Both the position numbers and the translations under genes were made by a program. Of a stretch of DNA of 64,000 nucleotides, positions 49,497 to 60,296 are shown piece after piece; position 1 is the stretch's first letter, and each line of letters opens with the position of its first letter. The notes under the pieces are model-generated. The model did not search any database, was not told the origin of the DNA, and was given only the letters and a program-made list of their open reading frames with translations. The stretch covers positions 62,001-126,000 of the forward strand of contig NC_017741.1 of NCBI RefSeq assembly GCF_000277405.1. Reading direction: 5' to 3'. Source of the DNA: Helicobacter pylori Shi112. GTDB taxonomy: Bacteria; Campylobacterota; Campylobacteria; Campylobacterales; Helicobacteraceae.

Positions 49497-51383
49497 TTAC
49501 CATTCTTTCAAAGCCATTTTGATCGCTTCTATCACGCAATCAATCCCACCCGCCAAACTAAAAAGCCAGTATTTGTGCGCGTAAATGTATTCCAATTGCT
49601 TAGCCCTTAATTCGTCTTCATTATTCGTTTTTTTACACACGATTTCAGCGATATGCAATTCCTGGTGGAAGATGTAAGATTGTATCGCATCCATAAAATA
49701 CGAATTGAATTGCTTGTCATCAAAAAGCTCTTTAATGTTATCAATTTCAGCGCTCAAATTTTCTAATGCTTTAAAATCCAGCTCTTCTAATTTTTTTTCT
49801 TCATGAAGCTTTTCCACTTCTTCTAAAAATGGCGCCACTTTCAAAAACACTTCTTCAACTTGCGTTTTTTTCTCATTGGCGTATTTGATGATCTCTTCGC
49901 ATTTTTGTTTAGCGATCCTTAAATTTTTAGCCTGTTCTGATTTAGTGGGATAAATGAGATTGATAGGAGGCTTTGGCTTGGATTTGTCTATTTTTTCGCA
50001 CACTTCTTTAAAAGGCATTTCTTTAGTCCCTTTAATCCTAGCCCCCCCTTCAGTAGCGTTAATGACTTCCAGTTTATAGGGCGTGTTAAAAATATCTTTT
50101 TCAAAAAATTCTAAGAAAAGTTTCCACACTAAAGTGGTTTCTACTTCCCCATTACCCCCATATTTTTCTGTAAAGATCTTGTCTTTATCTTTTTTAGGCT
50201 TGATCTCTCTATCGCCATAAATCGCCCCACTAGCGTGGCTGTTACCGCTTTGTGAAAAGCTCAAATCTTGCCCGATAAACACGCATCTTTTGAAACGAGA
50301 ATGCACCACTAATTCATACGCCATGTTCGCTGCGCTCATGCCTATGCCCACATAGCCATACTGGTGCAAACCAAAAAGGTTGGTGTAACCAAAGGGGCGG
50401 AAGCTGAATTGTTTAACCCCCTTTTTAATCGCTTGAATCAATCGTTTATGCACAATGGAAGTCAGAGCAAAAATAACGCCTTCTTGAAAATCTAAGGGGG
50501 TTTCTTCGTAAAATTTTGCCGTTAAATCCACCCTTTCTAAAGACAGCACAATATCAGGCTTGATACCGGCTTTAGCTAAAATAGGGAAAGAAGCGTCTAT
50601 ACAAAAAAGCGTGGCGTAGGGCGCGATTTCTTTTAAAAGAGGGAGTTGCTTGTTCAAACTGGGCCCGGTTGAAACAATAATAGCGGTGTCTCTGTTTTTT
50701 AAAGTGCTTACAAAATCCACTAAACTAGGGCTTTTGATGACTTCAGGCAAATTAGCGGCATGCTGTTTGATGCCTATAAGTGCGTCTTTGGCGTCATTGC
50801 CTACGCTAATAGCGCCATGCTCTAAAGCGCGCGTGAAATGCTGGTTGATTTCTATCATTTGATGAGAGTATCGTTCATAATAAGCGTTAAAAAGTTTTAA
50901 ATCATACATTCTTGCGTATAAACGAGATTTTTTATCCATATCAAACAATGAAGCGATCATGTTGTAATGGCAAAAAGCCGCATGCAATAAAATCAAACGA
51001 TTTTCTAAAATCTCAGTGGAAAAATCCAAGAGATTCAACACGATGAAAATAACCTCTATTTCAGGCTCAATAACCACCAAGCGCTTTAAATTTCCATTGC
51101 CTAAAAGCAAGCGATAAAACACCCCATTACCCAAGCCAAAATAATACAAATAAGGATAAAGCATGTAAATTTCGCTATTTTTGTATAGCTCTAAGCTTGA
51201 ATCTAGCGGGCTTTTTTCAAATAAGGGCGTGTTTGTTTCTTTATCTAAGAGGTTGAAATTCGCGCTGTCATTCCCTAAAAACACTTCGTATTTTTTGTTT
51301 TCTTTAATGGCTTTGAGTTGTGCGAACAAAAGAGGGTCTTTTTTGAAAAGAGCTTGTAAGTTTTTTTGATAAATATCCATCAT
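49497..51383 (-). CDS. Motility accessory factor, DUF115 family (flagellin glycosylation)
   Basis: A 628-residue Maf/DUF115 protein (HP0114 in 26695 order). The central domain carries IIVSTGPSLNKQLPLLKEIA, a family motif thought to bind CMP-nonulosonate, and FIGQDLSFSQSGNSHASGA. Coiled-coil segments lie near the C-terminus (about 490-570). Mutants of this gene in H. pylori are reported to lack flagellin glycosylation with pseudaminic acid and to be non-motile. It sits 59 bp after flaB on the same strand, which fits a role in modifying the flagellins. Confidence 0.88.
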   Translation of the reverse strand: MMDIYQKNLQALFKKDPLLFAQLKAIKENKKYEVFLGNDSANFNLLDKETNTPLFEKSPLDSSLELYKNSEIYMLYPYLYYFGLGNGVFYRLLLGNGNLKRLVVIEPEIEVIFIVLNLLDFSTEILENRLILLHAAFCHYNMIASLFDMDKKSRLYARMYDLKLFNAYYERYSHQMIEINQHFTRALEHGAISVGNDAKDALIGIKQHAANLPEVIKSPSLVDFVSTLKNRDTAIIVSTGPSLNKQLPLLKEIAPYATLFCIDASFPILAKAGIKPDIVLSLERVDLTAKFYEETPLDFQEGVIFALTSIVHKRLIQAIKKGVKQFSFRPFGYTNLFGLHQYGYVGIGMSAANMAYELVVHSRFKRCVFIGQDLSFSQSGNSHASGAIYGDREIKPKKDKDKIFTEKYGGNGEVETTLVWKLFLEFFEKDIFNTPYKLEVINATEGGARIKGTKEMPFKEVCEKIDKSKPKPPINLIYPTKSEQAKNLRIAKQKCEEIIKYANEKKTQVEEVFLKVAPFLEEVEKLHEEKKLEELDFKALENLSAEIDNIKELFDDKQFNSYFMDAIQSYIFHQELHIAEIVCKKTNNEDELRAKQLEYIYAHKYWLFSLAGGIDCVIEAIKMALKEW

Positions 51384-51404
51384 TCTAACTTATAAAAATA
51401 ACTG

Positions 51405-51427
51405 ATAAAAAGGGCTAACGCCCCTTT
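51405..51427 (-). terminator. Terminator after flaB
   Basis: On the minus strand AAGGGGC pairs with GCCCTTT around loop GTTA, followed by TTTTATC. The plus-strand span is 51409-51427 plus tail. Confidence 0.6.
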
Positions 51428-51442
51428 GAATTAAAAGGGCTG

Positions 51443-52987
51443 TTATTGTAAAAGCCTTAAGACATTCTGTTGCACCGCATTCGCTTGCGCCATAGCAAAA
51501 CTCCCGCTTTGCGCCAAAATATTGTATTTAGAAAAGTTCGCGCTCTCTTCAGCAAAATCCACATCTCTGATCTGAGATTCAGCCGCTTTAACATTCACTT
51601 GGGTTACAGAAATATTATTGATGGTTGTAACCAATTCCATTTGCACCGAACCCATATCCGAGCGAATCTTGTCTAATTGCGTGCGCGCTGAATCCGCCAT
51701 ATCCATCACAATCATCGCCCCTTTAAGGCTTGTTACCCCAGCCCCTATACCTTGAGAATTGGTTTCAGCTTGCGCGCCATTAGCGTTCGCTCCAGCTGCT
51801 GAAGCCACATTCGCATCAAAAATGCCCCTAACCGCTCTCAAATTCACGGTGTATTCTGCCACCCCTTGAGCGGAATGAAAGCCCACATGGCTAAAATTCA
51901 CACCGCTCACAATGATGTCCCTAGCGTCGGTCCTAGTCAAGGTTAAGCGCCCAATAACCGCATGCTGTGTCCCAGAAATCCCTGCAAAATTCCCTCCCCC
52001 AAAAACCTGACCGCTCGCGCTTGTTGCATGCACTGAAATTGCACGCCCGTCAATGGAGTGTAAATTAATGCGCCCTTGAATATCCAAGCTCGCTTCCACG
52101 CCGGTCCTGTCTTTGACGGAGTTGATCGCATTAGTCAATCTCCCGTCAGCGTCGTTTTTATGCACATCATTCACGGTTCCAATTTCTACGCCATTAATGG
52201 TAAGATCCCTCACGGTTCCTGATTGCACGGGAGTGCCGCCGGTAGCCATGACATTATAAGACGCCCTAACGCCTAAAGTGTTAGAAAAACGATTGATGAT
52301 TTCGCTTAACGCTCCGATTCCAGTGCCAGCGCTTGTAGAAATGCGCACGCTTTCAATCTTATAATCATTCACGCCATTGACTTGTTTGAAATTCAATCCC
52401 ACTTCAGTCAAGTTTTGCGCCGCTGCGCTAGCGAGCATGCCTTCACCGCTAAAAGAAGAGGTTTCCATGCGCACATGCCCAATCTTATCCGAACTCGTTG
52501 AGCCAATGGACGCCTTAATCGTGGTGTTAGAATACGCACCAATTTGAAATTCTTTGTTAGAAAAACTTCCTGAAAGCATTTGCTGGCCGTTAAAGCTTGT
52601 AGTGTTGGCGATATTGTCTAGTTCTTCTAACAACCTTTGAATATCGCTCTGGAGCGCTCTTCGGCTTTCTAAAGTTTGCCCGTCTTGAGCGGCTTGAACG
52701 GCTTTGGTTTTAATGGTGTCTAAGATTTTGATTTGCTCATCCATCGCTTTATCAGCGGTTTGAACCATACCAATAGCGTCATTAGCGTTGCGGATCGCTT
52801 GACCCAAATTCGCGCTTTGACTCCTTAAGCTATCAGCGATCGCCATCCCACTAGAATCGTCAGCGGCTTTATTGATCCTAAGCCCTGAGCTTAACTTTTC
52901 AAGCGAGCTTGAAAGGTCTCTGTTGTTTTGAACCCCTACCGCATGAGAAGTTAAAGCGGCGATATTGGTATTTATCCTAAAACTCAT
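51443..52987 (-). CDS. flaB: Minor flagellin FlaB
   Basis: FlaB is the hook-proximal minor flagellin. It has 514 residues. The conserved N-terminal D0/D1 region opens [17 protein letters not shown] and holds [23 protein letters not shown]; the conserved C-terminal D0/D1 region ends [18 protein letters not shown]. The Ser/Thr-rich central domain is the surface-exposed, O-glycosylated part. As in other epsilonproteobacteria, the TLR5 site residues are changed. A sigma-54 promoter lies upstream, matching its known RpoN class 2 control. The glycosylation factor gene follows downstream. Confidence 0.99.
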   Translation of the reverse strand: MSFRINTNIAALTSHAVGVQNNRDLSSSLEKLSSGLRINKAADDSSGMAIADSLRSQSANLGQAIRNANDAIGMVQTADKAMDEQIKILDTIKTKAVQAAQDGQTLESRRALQSDIQRLLEELDNIANTTSFNGQQMLSGSFSNKEFQIGAYSNTTIKASIGSTSSDKIGHVRMETSSFSGEGMLASAAAQNLTEVGLNFKQVNGVNDYKIESVRISTSAGTGIGALSEIINRFSNTLGVRASYNVMATGGTPVQSGTVRDLTINGVEIGTVNDVHKNDADGRLTNAINSVKDRTGVEASLDIQGRINLHSIDGRAISVHATSASGQVFGGGNFAGISGTQHAVIGRLTLTRTDARDIIVSGVNFSHVGFHSAQGVAEYTVNLRAVRGIFDANVASAAGANANGAQAETNSQGIGAGVTSLKGAMIVMDMADSARTQLDKIRSDMGSVQMELVTTINNISVTQVNVKAAESQIRDVDFAEESANFSKYNILAQSGSFAMAQANAVQQNVLRLLQ

Positions 52988-53022
52988 GTTTGCATCCTTT
53001 GCATAGATATTTGCTGTTAGTC

Positions 53023-53039
53023 AAGCAAAGGGTGTTCCA
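53023..53039 (-). promoter_or_regulatory. Sigma-54 promoter of flaB
   Basis: TGGAACACCCTTTGCTT on the minus strand: the GG at -24 and GC at -12 are 10 bp apart, as RpoN requires. It lies about 40 bp ahead of the flaB ATG; AAAGGA is the ribosome site. Confidence 0.9.
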
Positions 53040-53106
53040 ACTCTTTGATTTTTAGCGCTGTTATGGTTTTTATGGTTTAATAGGGCGTTTAGTCAAAATT
53101 CTATGC

Positions 53107-53112
53107 TACAAT
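53107..53112 (+). promoter_or_regulatory. -10 box of topA
   Basis: TACAAT 40 bp before the topA ATG at 53153, giving a start near 53119. Confidence 0.45.
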
Positions 53113-53152
53113 CATTCATTAATAGGTATAAACATTTCATTAAAGGCGTTCC

Positions 53153-55363
53153 ATGAAGCACCTTATCATTGTAGAATCCCCCGCAAAAGCCAAAACCATT
53201 AAAAATTTTTTGGATAAAAATTACGAAGTCATTGCCTCTAAAGGGCATGTTAGGGATTTATCCAAATTCGCTTTAGGCATTAAGATTGATGAAACAGGCT
53301 TCACTCCTAATTACGTCGTGGATAAAGACCATAAAGAGCTTGTCAAACAAATCATTGAGCTTTCTAAAAAGGCATCTACCACCTATATCGCTACCGATGA
53401 AGACAGAGAAGGGGAAGCGATAGGCTATCATGTGGCATGTTTGATTGGGGGGAAATTAGAGAGCTATCCTAGGATTGTTTTTCATGAGATCACGCAAAAT
53501 GCGATTTTAAACGCTCTAAAAACCCCACGAAAAATTGACATGTCAAAAGTCAATGCCCAACAAGCTAGGCGCTTTTTGGATCGGATCGTGGGTTTTAAAC
53601 TCAGCTCGTTGATTGCATCAAAAATCACTAAAGGTTTGAGTGCTGGGCGGGTGCAAAGCGCGGCTTTAAAGCTTGTGATTGATAGGGAGAGGGAGATTAA
53701 AGCCTTTAAGCCTTTAACCTACTTCACGCTAGACGCTTATTTTGAGCCGCATTTAGAAGCGCAACTCATTAGCTATAAGGGCAACAAACTCAAAGCCCAA
53801 GAGCTTATTGATAAAAAAGAAGCTCAAGAGATTAAAAACGAATTAGAAAAAGAAAGCTACACTATTTCTAGTATTATTAAAAAATCTAAAAAATCCCCCA
53901 CACCGCCCCCTTTCATGACTTCTACTTTACAGCAAAGTGCTTCCAGCCTTTTAGGCTTTTCGCCCACAAAAACCATGAGCATCGCTCAAAAATTGTATGA
54001 AGGCGTAGCCACCCCGCAAGGGGTTATGGGGGTGATCACTTACATGAGGACCGATAGCTTGAATATCGCTAAAGAAGCTTTAGAAGAAGCGAGAAATAAG
54101 ATTTTAAAAGACTATGGCAAAGACTACTTACCCCCTAAAGCCAAAGTCTATTCCAGCAAGAATAAAAACGCCCAAGAAGCCCATGAAGCGATCAGACCCA
54201 CTTCTATTGTTTTAGAGCCAAACGCTTTAAAAGACTACCTTAAGCCTGAAGAATTAAAGCTCTATACCTTAATTTACAAACGCTTCTTAGCTTCTCAAAT
54301 GCAAGACGCTCTTTTTGAAAGCCAAAGCGTGGTTGTGGCTTGCGAAAAAGGCGAGTTTAAAGCCAGTGGCAGAAAACTCCTTTTTGATGGCTATTATAAA
54401 ATTTTAGGCAATGACGATAAGGACAAATTGCTCCCCAATTTGAAAGAAAACGACCCCATTAAATTAGAAAAACTAGAAAGCAACGCCCATGTTACAGAAC
54501 CTCCAGCGCGCTATTCAGAAGCGAGCTTGATTAAAGTTTTAGAAAGTTTAGGCATAGGCAGGCCCAGCACCTACGCCCCAACGATTTCCCTCTTACAAAA
54601 CAGAGATTACATCAAGGTAGAAAAAAAGCAAATCAGCGCTTTAGGAAGCGCTTTTAAGGTGATAGAAATTTTAGAAAAGCATTTTGAAGAAATCGTGGAT
54701 TCCAAATTCAGCGCTTCTTTAGAAGAGGAACTGGACAATATCGCTCAAAATAAAGCCGACTATCAGCAAGTCTTAAAGGACTTTTACTACCCCTTTATGG
54801 ATAAAATTGAAGCCGGGAAAAAGAATATCATCTCTCAAAAAGTGCATGAAAAAACCGGCCAATCATGCCCTAAATGCGGGGGGGAATTGGTCAAAAAAAA
54901 TAGCCGTTATGGGGAGTTTGTCGCTTGCAACAATTACCCTAAATGCAAATATGTCAAACAGACTGAAAACACCAATGATGGAGCCAAGCAAGAATCGTGC
55001 GAAAAATGCGGAGGGGAAATGGTGCAAAAATTTGGCAGAAACGGGGCGTTTTTAGCTTGCAACAACTACCCTGAATGCAAAAACACCAAATCGTTAAAAA
55101 ACACCCCTAACGCAAACGAAATAATAGAAGGCGTGAAATGCCCAGAATGCGGGGGGGATATTGCCTTAAAAAGGAGCAAGAAAGGCTCGTTTTATGGTTG
55201 CAACAATTACCCTAAATGCAATTTTTTATCCAACCATAAGCCCATCAATAAGCGCTGTGAAAAATGCCATTATTTGATGAGTGAAAGAACCTATCGCAAA
55301 AAAAAGGCGCATGAATGCATCCAGTGCAAAGAGCGCGTGTTTTTAGAGGAAAATGATGGCTAA
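53153..55363 (+). CDS. topA: DNA topoisomerase I
   Basis: A type IA topoisomerase that relaxes negative supercoils. It has 736 residues. The Toprim domain opens LIIVESPAKAKTIKNFL with TDEDREGEAIG. The catalytic Tyr sits in GVITYMRTDS near residue 300. The C-terminus holds four Cys4 zinc-finger modules; the first three are near-identical in layout (CPKCGGELV...CNNYPKC, CEKCGGEMV...CNNYPEC, CPECGGDIA...CNNYPKC), the fourth is divergent (CEKCHYLM...CIQC). The stop overlaps the start of the next gene by 11 bases. Confidence 0.98.
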   Translation: MKHLIIVESPAKAKTIKNFLDKNYEVIASKGHVRDLSKFALGIKIDETGFTPNYVVDKDHKELVKQIIELSKKASTTYIATDEDREGEAIGYHVACLIGGKLESYPRIVFHEITQNAILNALKTPRKIDMSKVNAQQARRFLDRIVGFKLSSLIASKITKGLSAGRVQSAALKLVIDREREIKAFKPLTYFTLDAYFEPHLEAQLISYKGNKLKAQELIDKKEAQEIKNELEKESYTISSIIKKSKKSPTPPPFMTSTLQQSASSLLGFSPTKTMSIAQKLYEGVATPQGVMGVITYMRTDSLNIAKEALEEARNKILKDYGKDYLPPKAKVYSSKNKNAQEAHEAIRPTSIVLEPNALKDYLKPEELKLYTLIYKRFLASQMQDALFESQSVVVACEKGEFKASGRKLLFDGYYKILGNDDKDKLLPNLKENDPIKLEKLESNAHVTEPPARYSEASLIKVLESLGIGRPSTYAPTISLLQNRDYIKVEKKQISALGSAFKVIEILEKHFEEIVDSKFSASLEEELDNIAQNKADYQQVLKDFYYPFMDKIEAGKKNIISQKVHEKTGQSCPKCGGELVKKNSRYGEFVACNNYPKCKYVKQTENTNDGAKQESCEKCGGEMVQKFGRNGAFLACNNYPECKNTKSLKNTPNANEIIEGVKCPECGGDIALKRSKKGSFYGCNNYPKCNFLSNHKPINKRCEKCHYLMSERTYRKKKAHECIQCKERVFLEENDG

Positions 55364-56282
55364 AGAAAATCTGCCTATCGTTTTTGGGCCTGTTTTATCC
55401 AGGCGTTTTGGGAAGTCTTTGGGCGTGGATCTATCGCCCTCTAAAAAACAATGCAATTACAATTGCATTTATTGCGAGTTGGGTAAAGCCAAGCCCATTG
55501 AACGCATGGAAGAAGTGATAAAAGTAAAAACCTTGATTAACGCCATTCAAAACGCCCTAAACAACCTCACCACCCCCATTGATGTTTTAACCATTACCGC
55601 TAATGGCGAACCCACTCTATACCCTCATTTATTAGAGCTTATCCAAAGCGTCAAGCCTTTTTTAAAGGGCGTTAAAACTTTGATTTTAAGCAACGGCTCA
55701 TTATTTTATGAGCCAAAAGTCCAGCAAGCCTTAAAGGAATTTGACATCGTTAAATTTTCTTTAGACGCTATTGATTTGAAAGCCTTTGAAAGAGTGGATA
55801 AGCCCTATTCTAAAGACATTGATAAGATTTTAGAGGGGATTTTGAGCTTTTCTCAAATTTATCAAGGGCAACTGGTGGCTGAAGTGCTGTTAATTAAGGG
55901 CGTGAATGATAGCGCGAACAACTTAAAACTCATCGCTGACTTTTTAAAAAAAATCAATACCGCTAGAGTGGATTTAAGCACCATAGACAGGCCCTCAAGC
56001 TTTAAAGCCCCTAAATTGAGCGAAGACGAATTATTGAAATGCTCTTTATTTTTTGAAGGGCTTTGCGTGAGTTTGCCTAAACGATCCATTGCTCAAGCCA
56101 AAAAATTGATTTCTTGCGGTATAGACGAATTGCTCGCTTTAATTTCTAGGCGCCCTTTAAGCGCAGAAGAAGCCCCCCTAATACTGGATCCTAACGCTTT
56201 TAAGCATTTAGAAACCTTATTAAACCATCAAAAAATTACGATTAAAAAAGTCGGCTCTTTGGAGTTTTATTGCGCGTTTTAA
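55353..56282 (+). CDS. Radical SAM protein of unknown substrate
   Basis: A 309-residue radical SAM enzyme (HP0117 in 26695 order). The cluster-binding CNYNCIYCELG is at about residues 29-39 and a glycine-rich SAM element reads TITANGEPTLYP. No SPASM or second cluster motif is seen. It resembles the large family of short radical SAM proteins near translation or tRNA genes, whose substrates are mostly unknown. It overlaps topA, so they are cotranscribed; two adjacent ATGs (55353, 55356) are possible starts. Confidence 0.82.
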   Translation: MMAKENLPIVFGPVLSRRFGKSLGVDLSPSKKQCNYNCIYCELGKAKPIERMEEVIKVKTLINAIQNALNNLTTPIDVLTITANGEPTLYPHLLELIQSVKPFLKGVKTLILSNGSLFYEPKVQQALKEFDIVKFSLDAIDLKAFERVDKPYSKDIDKILEGILSFSQIYQGQLVAEVLLIKGVNDSANNLKLIADFLKKINTARVDLSTIDRPSSFKAPKLSEDELLKCSLFFEGLCVSLPKRSIAQAKKLISCGIDELLALISRRPLSAEEAPLILDPNAFKHLETLLNHQKITIKKVGSLEFYCAF

Positions 56283-56431
56283 TCTTCATTTGTAACTTGT
56301 AGTTTTACCTTATTTTAGGGATAGCTTAAGCTTTTAAATAAGGATCTCTTTTATTGTCAAATAACGCCACGACACCATAAAAGATGATCTCAAAAGCCGA
56401 CAGATAATTAAAAACTTAATGTTTTTAACCG

Positions 56432-57589
56432 CTACATCCTTTTACTATAACCATAACCCACTTTTTCTGCTTTTTTTTCAGTACTAGCCGCTACTTCTAT
56501 TTCTTTATTAATATCAGCAACGATGTTTTGAATGATTGAAAAGCTTTGAAAGGGTGAAAGGTTGGCTTGTGGGTTTCTCATTTCAAGCATTTTAGCTTGA
56601 GCTTTAGAGCGTATTTTTAGATTTTCGTTTTGCCATTCTTCTGTAACATTAAAATCTCTAGGGTCTAGTTCTAAATAGGCGATAGAACTTGGTCTATAAA
56701 AATTCACTTGTTTAGCGATAGTTTTTTGTGAATAGGGCAGAGATTCTAGCTCTTTTTGCAAATAAGCTATAAGCTCTTGCGCTTTTGATCCTCTTTGAGA
56801 GTGGGGTTGTTTAGAGTTTGGAAGGTGTTTTGGCTGGATAGGGGTTTGGTTTGTTTTTGTGGGTTTAGGGGTTTTGCATTCAGCTTCTACTTCTATAGAA
56901 ATACTATCTTTAATTCTTGCTTTTTTGATAAAGAATTGACCATGTTTTTCTTCGCAATTTTGTTCTAGGTCTTTAATGAAATCTTTCTGTGCTTTAATGG
57001 TCTTTTGTTTTTCTTGTTCTGTTTTTTGTCTTTCTTGTTCTAACTCTATCCCACTCTTGTTTGTCTTTTGTTTTTCTTGTTCTGCTTTTTGTCTTTCTTG
57101 TTCTAACTCTATCCCACTCTTGTTTGTCTTTTGTCTTTCTTGTTCTGTCTTTTGTTTTTCTTGTTCTAACTCTATCCCACTCTTGTTTGCCTTTTGCTTT
57201 TCTTGTTCTAGTTCTATTTGTTTATCAGTATCAACACTACAAGCGGCTAATAAGAAACTTGTCGCTATTGTTAATCCTGAATATTTCCACCAATTGATTT
57301 TATTCTCTTTTTCAGCTTGTTTGGATTTATCTTGGACTTTATCGTCTAATTCTTTTGCTTTCTTGCATGCAACATGGGTTAATACCACTAATGCCGCATT
57401 GCTTTTCTTGGGATGTTTTTTTACAAATTCTCTAACTTTCTTTGCAATTTTTGTAAAAATTCCACCAATTTGATCTGATCCTTTAAAATAAGTCTCTTTA
57501 TTTGTCTTTGTGTTAGCCATCTCTGTATTCTTGCCAACTTTATTTGTTTTTCCTATTTTTACCGATTTCATTACCAACCTTTTTTTCAA
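56432..57589 (-). CDS. Tandem-repeat coiled-coil protein, DUF874 type
   Basis: A 385-residue Helicobacter-specific protein (HP0118-HP0120 locus in 26695 order). The basic N-terminus (about 1-95) precedes a hydrophobic segment (about 100-117) ending in LLAAC, like a lipobox but internal. Three perfect-length 21-residue repeats follow (residues 135-197, NKSGIELEQE... units of Glu/Gln/Lys), forming a predicted coiled coil. A Pro-rich linker and a helical C-terminal domain (about 265-385) follow. I recall several such ORFs at this locus in strain 26695; only one is seen here. Function unknown; the repeats should vary between strains. Confidence 0.75.
   Translation of the reverse strand: MKKRLVMKSVKIGKTNKVGKNTEMANTKTNKETYFKGSDQIGGIFTKIAKKVREFVKKHPKKSNAALVVLTHVACKKAKELDDKVQDKSKQAEKENKINWWKYSGLTIATSFLLAACSVDTDKQIELEQEKQKANKSGIELEQEKQKTEQERQKTNKSGIELEQERQKAEQEKQKTNKSGIELEQERQKTEQEKQKTIKAQKDFIKDLEQNCEEKHGQFFIKKARIKDSISIEVEAECKTPKPTKTNQTPIQPKHLPNSKQPHSQRGSKAQELIAYLQKELESLPYSQKTIAKQVNFYRPSSIAYLELDPRDFNVTEEWQNENLKIRSKAQAKMLEMRNPQANLSPFQSFSIIQNIVADINKEIEVAASTEKKAEKVGYGYSKRM
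56999..57187 (-). repeat. Three 63-bp tandem repeats in the DUF874-type gene
   Basis: Units at 57187-57125, 57124-57062 and 57061-56999 each encode 21 residues. They differ at a few positions (Lys/Arg and Ala/Thr swaps). A shorter related segment precedes them. Confidence 0.85.
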
Positions 57590-57670
57590 AAAACAATCCT
57601 ACCCATCAAAATTAAATCAATAGAAACTAATATGAAAAAATCCACTCAAGTTAGATCAACCCCTTCATTA

Positions 57671-60109
57671 TCAATGTGCAGTTAAGCCATGGTCTTTCAA
57701 TTCTTTTTCTAACTTGGCTACAGCGTTCCAAGTGGGGATCACGCTATCAGGGTTTAAAGAAATGGAAGTGATACCCTCTTTGACTAAAAACTCTGTTACT
57801 TCAGGGTAATCGCTTGGGGCTTGCCCGCAAATCCCGCAATATTTGTTGTGCCTTTTGCAAGCTTCAATCGCTTTTTTAAACATTTTTAGCATCGCTTCAT
57901 TCCTTTCATCAAAGACATGGCTGACTAATTCGCTGTCTCTATCCACGCCTAAAGTGAGCTGGGTTAAATCATTAGAGCCAATAGAAAAGCCATCAAACAA
58001 GCTTAAGAAATCATCAGCCAAAATGACATTCACCGGTAATTCGCACATGATATAAATTTCAAGCCCGTTCTTACCGGATTCTAGATTGTTTTTTCTTAAG
58101 ATTTCTAGGACTTTTTTACCCTCTTCAATGGTTCGCAAAAAGGGGATCATCACTTTCATGTTCGTCAAGCCCATTTCTTCTCTCACTAACGCTAAAGCTT
58201 CACACTCCCACGAAAACGCTTCATTATAGCTCTCTGAATAATACCGACTAGCCCCCCTATAGCCAAGCATGGGGTTTTCTTCATTAGGCTCATAGCTAGA
58301 GCCGCCAAGCATGCGCATGTATTCATTGGATTTGAAATCGCTCGTTCTCACAATGACAGGTTTAGGGTAAAACGCTGCGCTGATCATGCCAATACCTTCA
58401 GCGATTTTTTTCACAAAAAAATCTTTAGGGTTAGCATAGCCTGCCATAAGGTTTTCAATTTCATTTTTTTCTTTCACGCTTTTTTTGTGGTGCAAATCCA
58501 CTAAGGCTAAGGGGTGGGCTTTGATTTGATTTAAAATAATCATTTCCATTCTGGCTAGCCCTACGCCGTGATTAGGGAGCTGAGAAAAGCTAAAGGCTTT
58601 TTCAGGGTTTCCAATATTGATGTAAATTTTTGTTTGAGTTTCTTGCATGTTAGAAAGCTCCACCCTTTCAATTTCATGCTCATAAATGCCCGCATACACA
58701 TAGCCCTCTTCGCCCTCAGCGCAAGAAACCGTGATTTCCATGCCGGTATAAAGGCTATCAGTCGCCCCGCTCACCCCAACAATAGCTGGCACGCCAATTT
58801 CTCTAGCCACAATAGCGGCATGGCAAGTGCGCCCTCCACGATTAGTGATAACCGCGCTCGCTTTTTTCATGCAAGGCTCCCAGTCTGGGTCGGTGTTATC
58901 CGTAACTAAAATTTCGCCCTCTTTAAAAGAATTCATGTGCTCCAAATCATTGATGATGCGCACTTTCCCTGAGCCAATTTTACTCCCAATCGCTCTGCCT
59001 TGTAAGATAATCTCTTTCTTTTCGTTAGGGTTTTTGAATTTGAATTTTTCAAAGACTTGACTTTCTTCTTTGGTTTTTTGGCTTTGAACGGTTTCTGGGC
59101 GCGCTTGAACGATAAAGATTTCCCCGCTATCGCCATCTTTAGCCCATTCTATATCCATAGGGCGGTATTGTTTGGCTTCTTTAGAGTAATGTTTTTCAAT
59201 TTCAATGGCGTATTTGGCTAAAATCAACACATCTTCATCGCTCAATGAAAAGGATTGCCATTCTTTTTTGGTGGTTTTAATGTTTCTGGTGGGGTGTTCG
59301 CTACCCCTCGGGGCATAGACCATTTTTTGCGTTTTATTGCCGAGTTGGCGTTTGATAATGGGGCGTTTGTTTTGCTCTAAAGTGGGCTTAAACACATAAA
59401 ATTCATCAGGGTTTATCGTGCCGCCCACCACATTTTCGCCTAACCCCCACGCTGAAGTGATAAACACCGCGTCTTTAAAACCGGTTTCGGTGTCAATAGA
59501 AAACATCACGCCCGCACTGCCTTTATCCGCTCGCACCATTTTTTGCACCCCCACGCTCAAGGCGACTTTTAGATGATCAAACCCACGACTCGCTCTATAA
59601 CTAATCGCTCTATCGGTAAAAAGCGACGCTAAACAGGATTTGATATAGTGGATCAATTCTGTTTTACCCTTAATGTTTAAGTAAGTGTCTTGCTGCCCGG
59701 CAAAAGAAGCGTCCGGCAAATCTTCTGCGGTAGCGGAACTCCTTACGGCCACATCGGCTTCTTTCATGTGGTATTGCTGGCTTAAAGTTTCATAAGCTTG
59801 AAAAATCTCATCTCTTAAATCGCTAGGAAAAGGCGTGCCAAAAATAAGCTCTCTGATTTGTTTGGAGCGGATTTTTAACACATCAATTTCCGTGGCATCA
59901 ACATTTTCTAAAAGTTCTATGATTTTTTGTTTAGCCCCCCCTTGCTCTAAAAGATACCAATACGCTTCGCTTGTGATCGCAAAGCCATCAGGCACTTTAA
60001 TGCCAATAGGCACTAATTCTTGAAACATTTCACCAATGCTAGCGTTCTTGCCCCCAACCAGATTCACATTCTTATTGTTCAACTCTTTGAAAAACTTGAT
60101 ATATCGCAC
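57671..60109 (-). CDS. ppsA: Phosphoenolpyruvate synthase
   Basis: PpsA makes PEP from pyruvate and ATP, giving AMP and phosphate, for gluconeogenesis. The 812 residues show the N-terminal pyruvate-phosphate dikinase ATP-grasp domain ([32 protein letters not shown]), the swivelling phosphohistidine domain with [13 protein letters not shown], and the C-terminal PEP/pyruvate barrel ending in [17 protein letters not shown] and [13 protein letters not shown]. The length is the family norm. Confidence 0.97.
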   Translation of the reverse strand: MRYIKFFKELNNKNVNLVGGKNASIGEMFQELVPIGIKVPDGFAITSEAYWYLLEQGGAKQKIIELLENVDATEIDVLKIRSKQIRELIFGTPFPSDLRDEIFQAYETLSQQYHMKEADVAVRSSATAEDLPDASFAGQQDTYLNIKGKTELIHYIKSCLASLFTDRAISYRASRGFDHLKVALSVGVQKMVRADKGSAGVMFSIDTETGFKDAVFITSAWGLGENVVGGTINPDEFYVFKPTLEQNKRPIIKRQLGNKTQKMVYAPRGSEHPTRNIKTTKKEWQSFSLSDEDVLILAKYAIEIEKHYSKEAKQYRPMDIEWAKDGDSGEIFIVQARPETVQSQKTKEESQVFEKFKFKNPNEKKEIILQGRAIGSKIGSGKVRIINDLEHMNSFKEGEILVTDNTDPDWEPCMKKASAVITNRGGRTCHAAIVAREIGVPAIVGVSGATDSLYTGMEITVSCAEGEEGYVYAGIYEHEIERVELSNMQETQTKIYINIGNPEKAFSFSQLPNHGVGLARMEMIILNQIKAHPLALVDLHHKKSVKEKNEIENLMAGYANPKDFFVKKIAEGIGMISAAFYPKPVIVRTSDFKSNEYMRMLGGSSYEPNEENPMLGYRGASRYYSESYNEAFSWECEALALVREEMGLTNMKVMIPFLRTIEEGKKVLEILRKNNLESGKNGLEIYIMCELPVNVILADDFLSLFDGFSIGSNDLTQLTLGVDRDSELVSHVFDERNEAMLKMFKKAIEACKRHNKYCGICGQAPSDYPEVTEFLVKEGITSISLNPDSVIPTWNAVAKLEKELKDHGLTAH

Positions 60110-60251
60110 AAAACTCCCTTAAAATTATCATTAAGTTTCTTAAACCAAAAATATAACAATGATAGCATGATAGAGCTTTAGTTTTAGCTAGTTTGTATTA
60201 CTAAGCTTTTTGATAAGGGGTGTATTCTTTTTTTGGTTTATGATTTTATTG

Positions 60252-60257
60252 TATAAT
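60252..60257 (+). promoter_or_regulatory. -10 box of the small lipoprotein gene
   Basis: TATAAT 40 bp before the TTG start at 60297, giving a start near 60264. It probably also serves thrS downstream. Confidence 0.55.
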
Positions 60258-60296
60258 GAGCGATTAGTTAGGTATTTTTGAATAGAAAGGGTGGTT

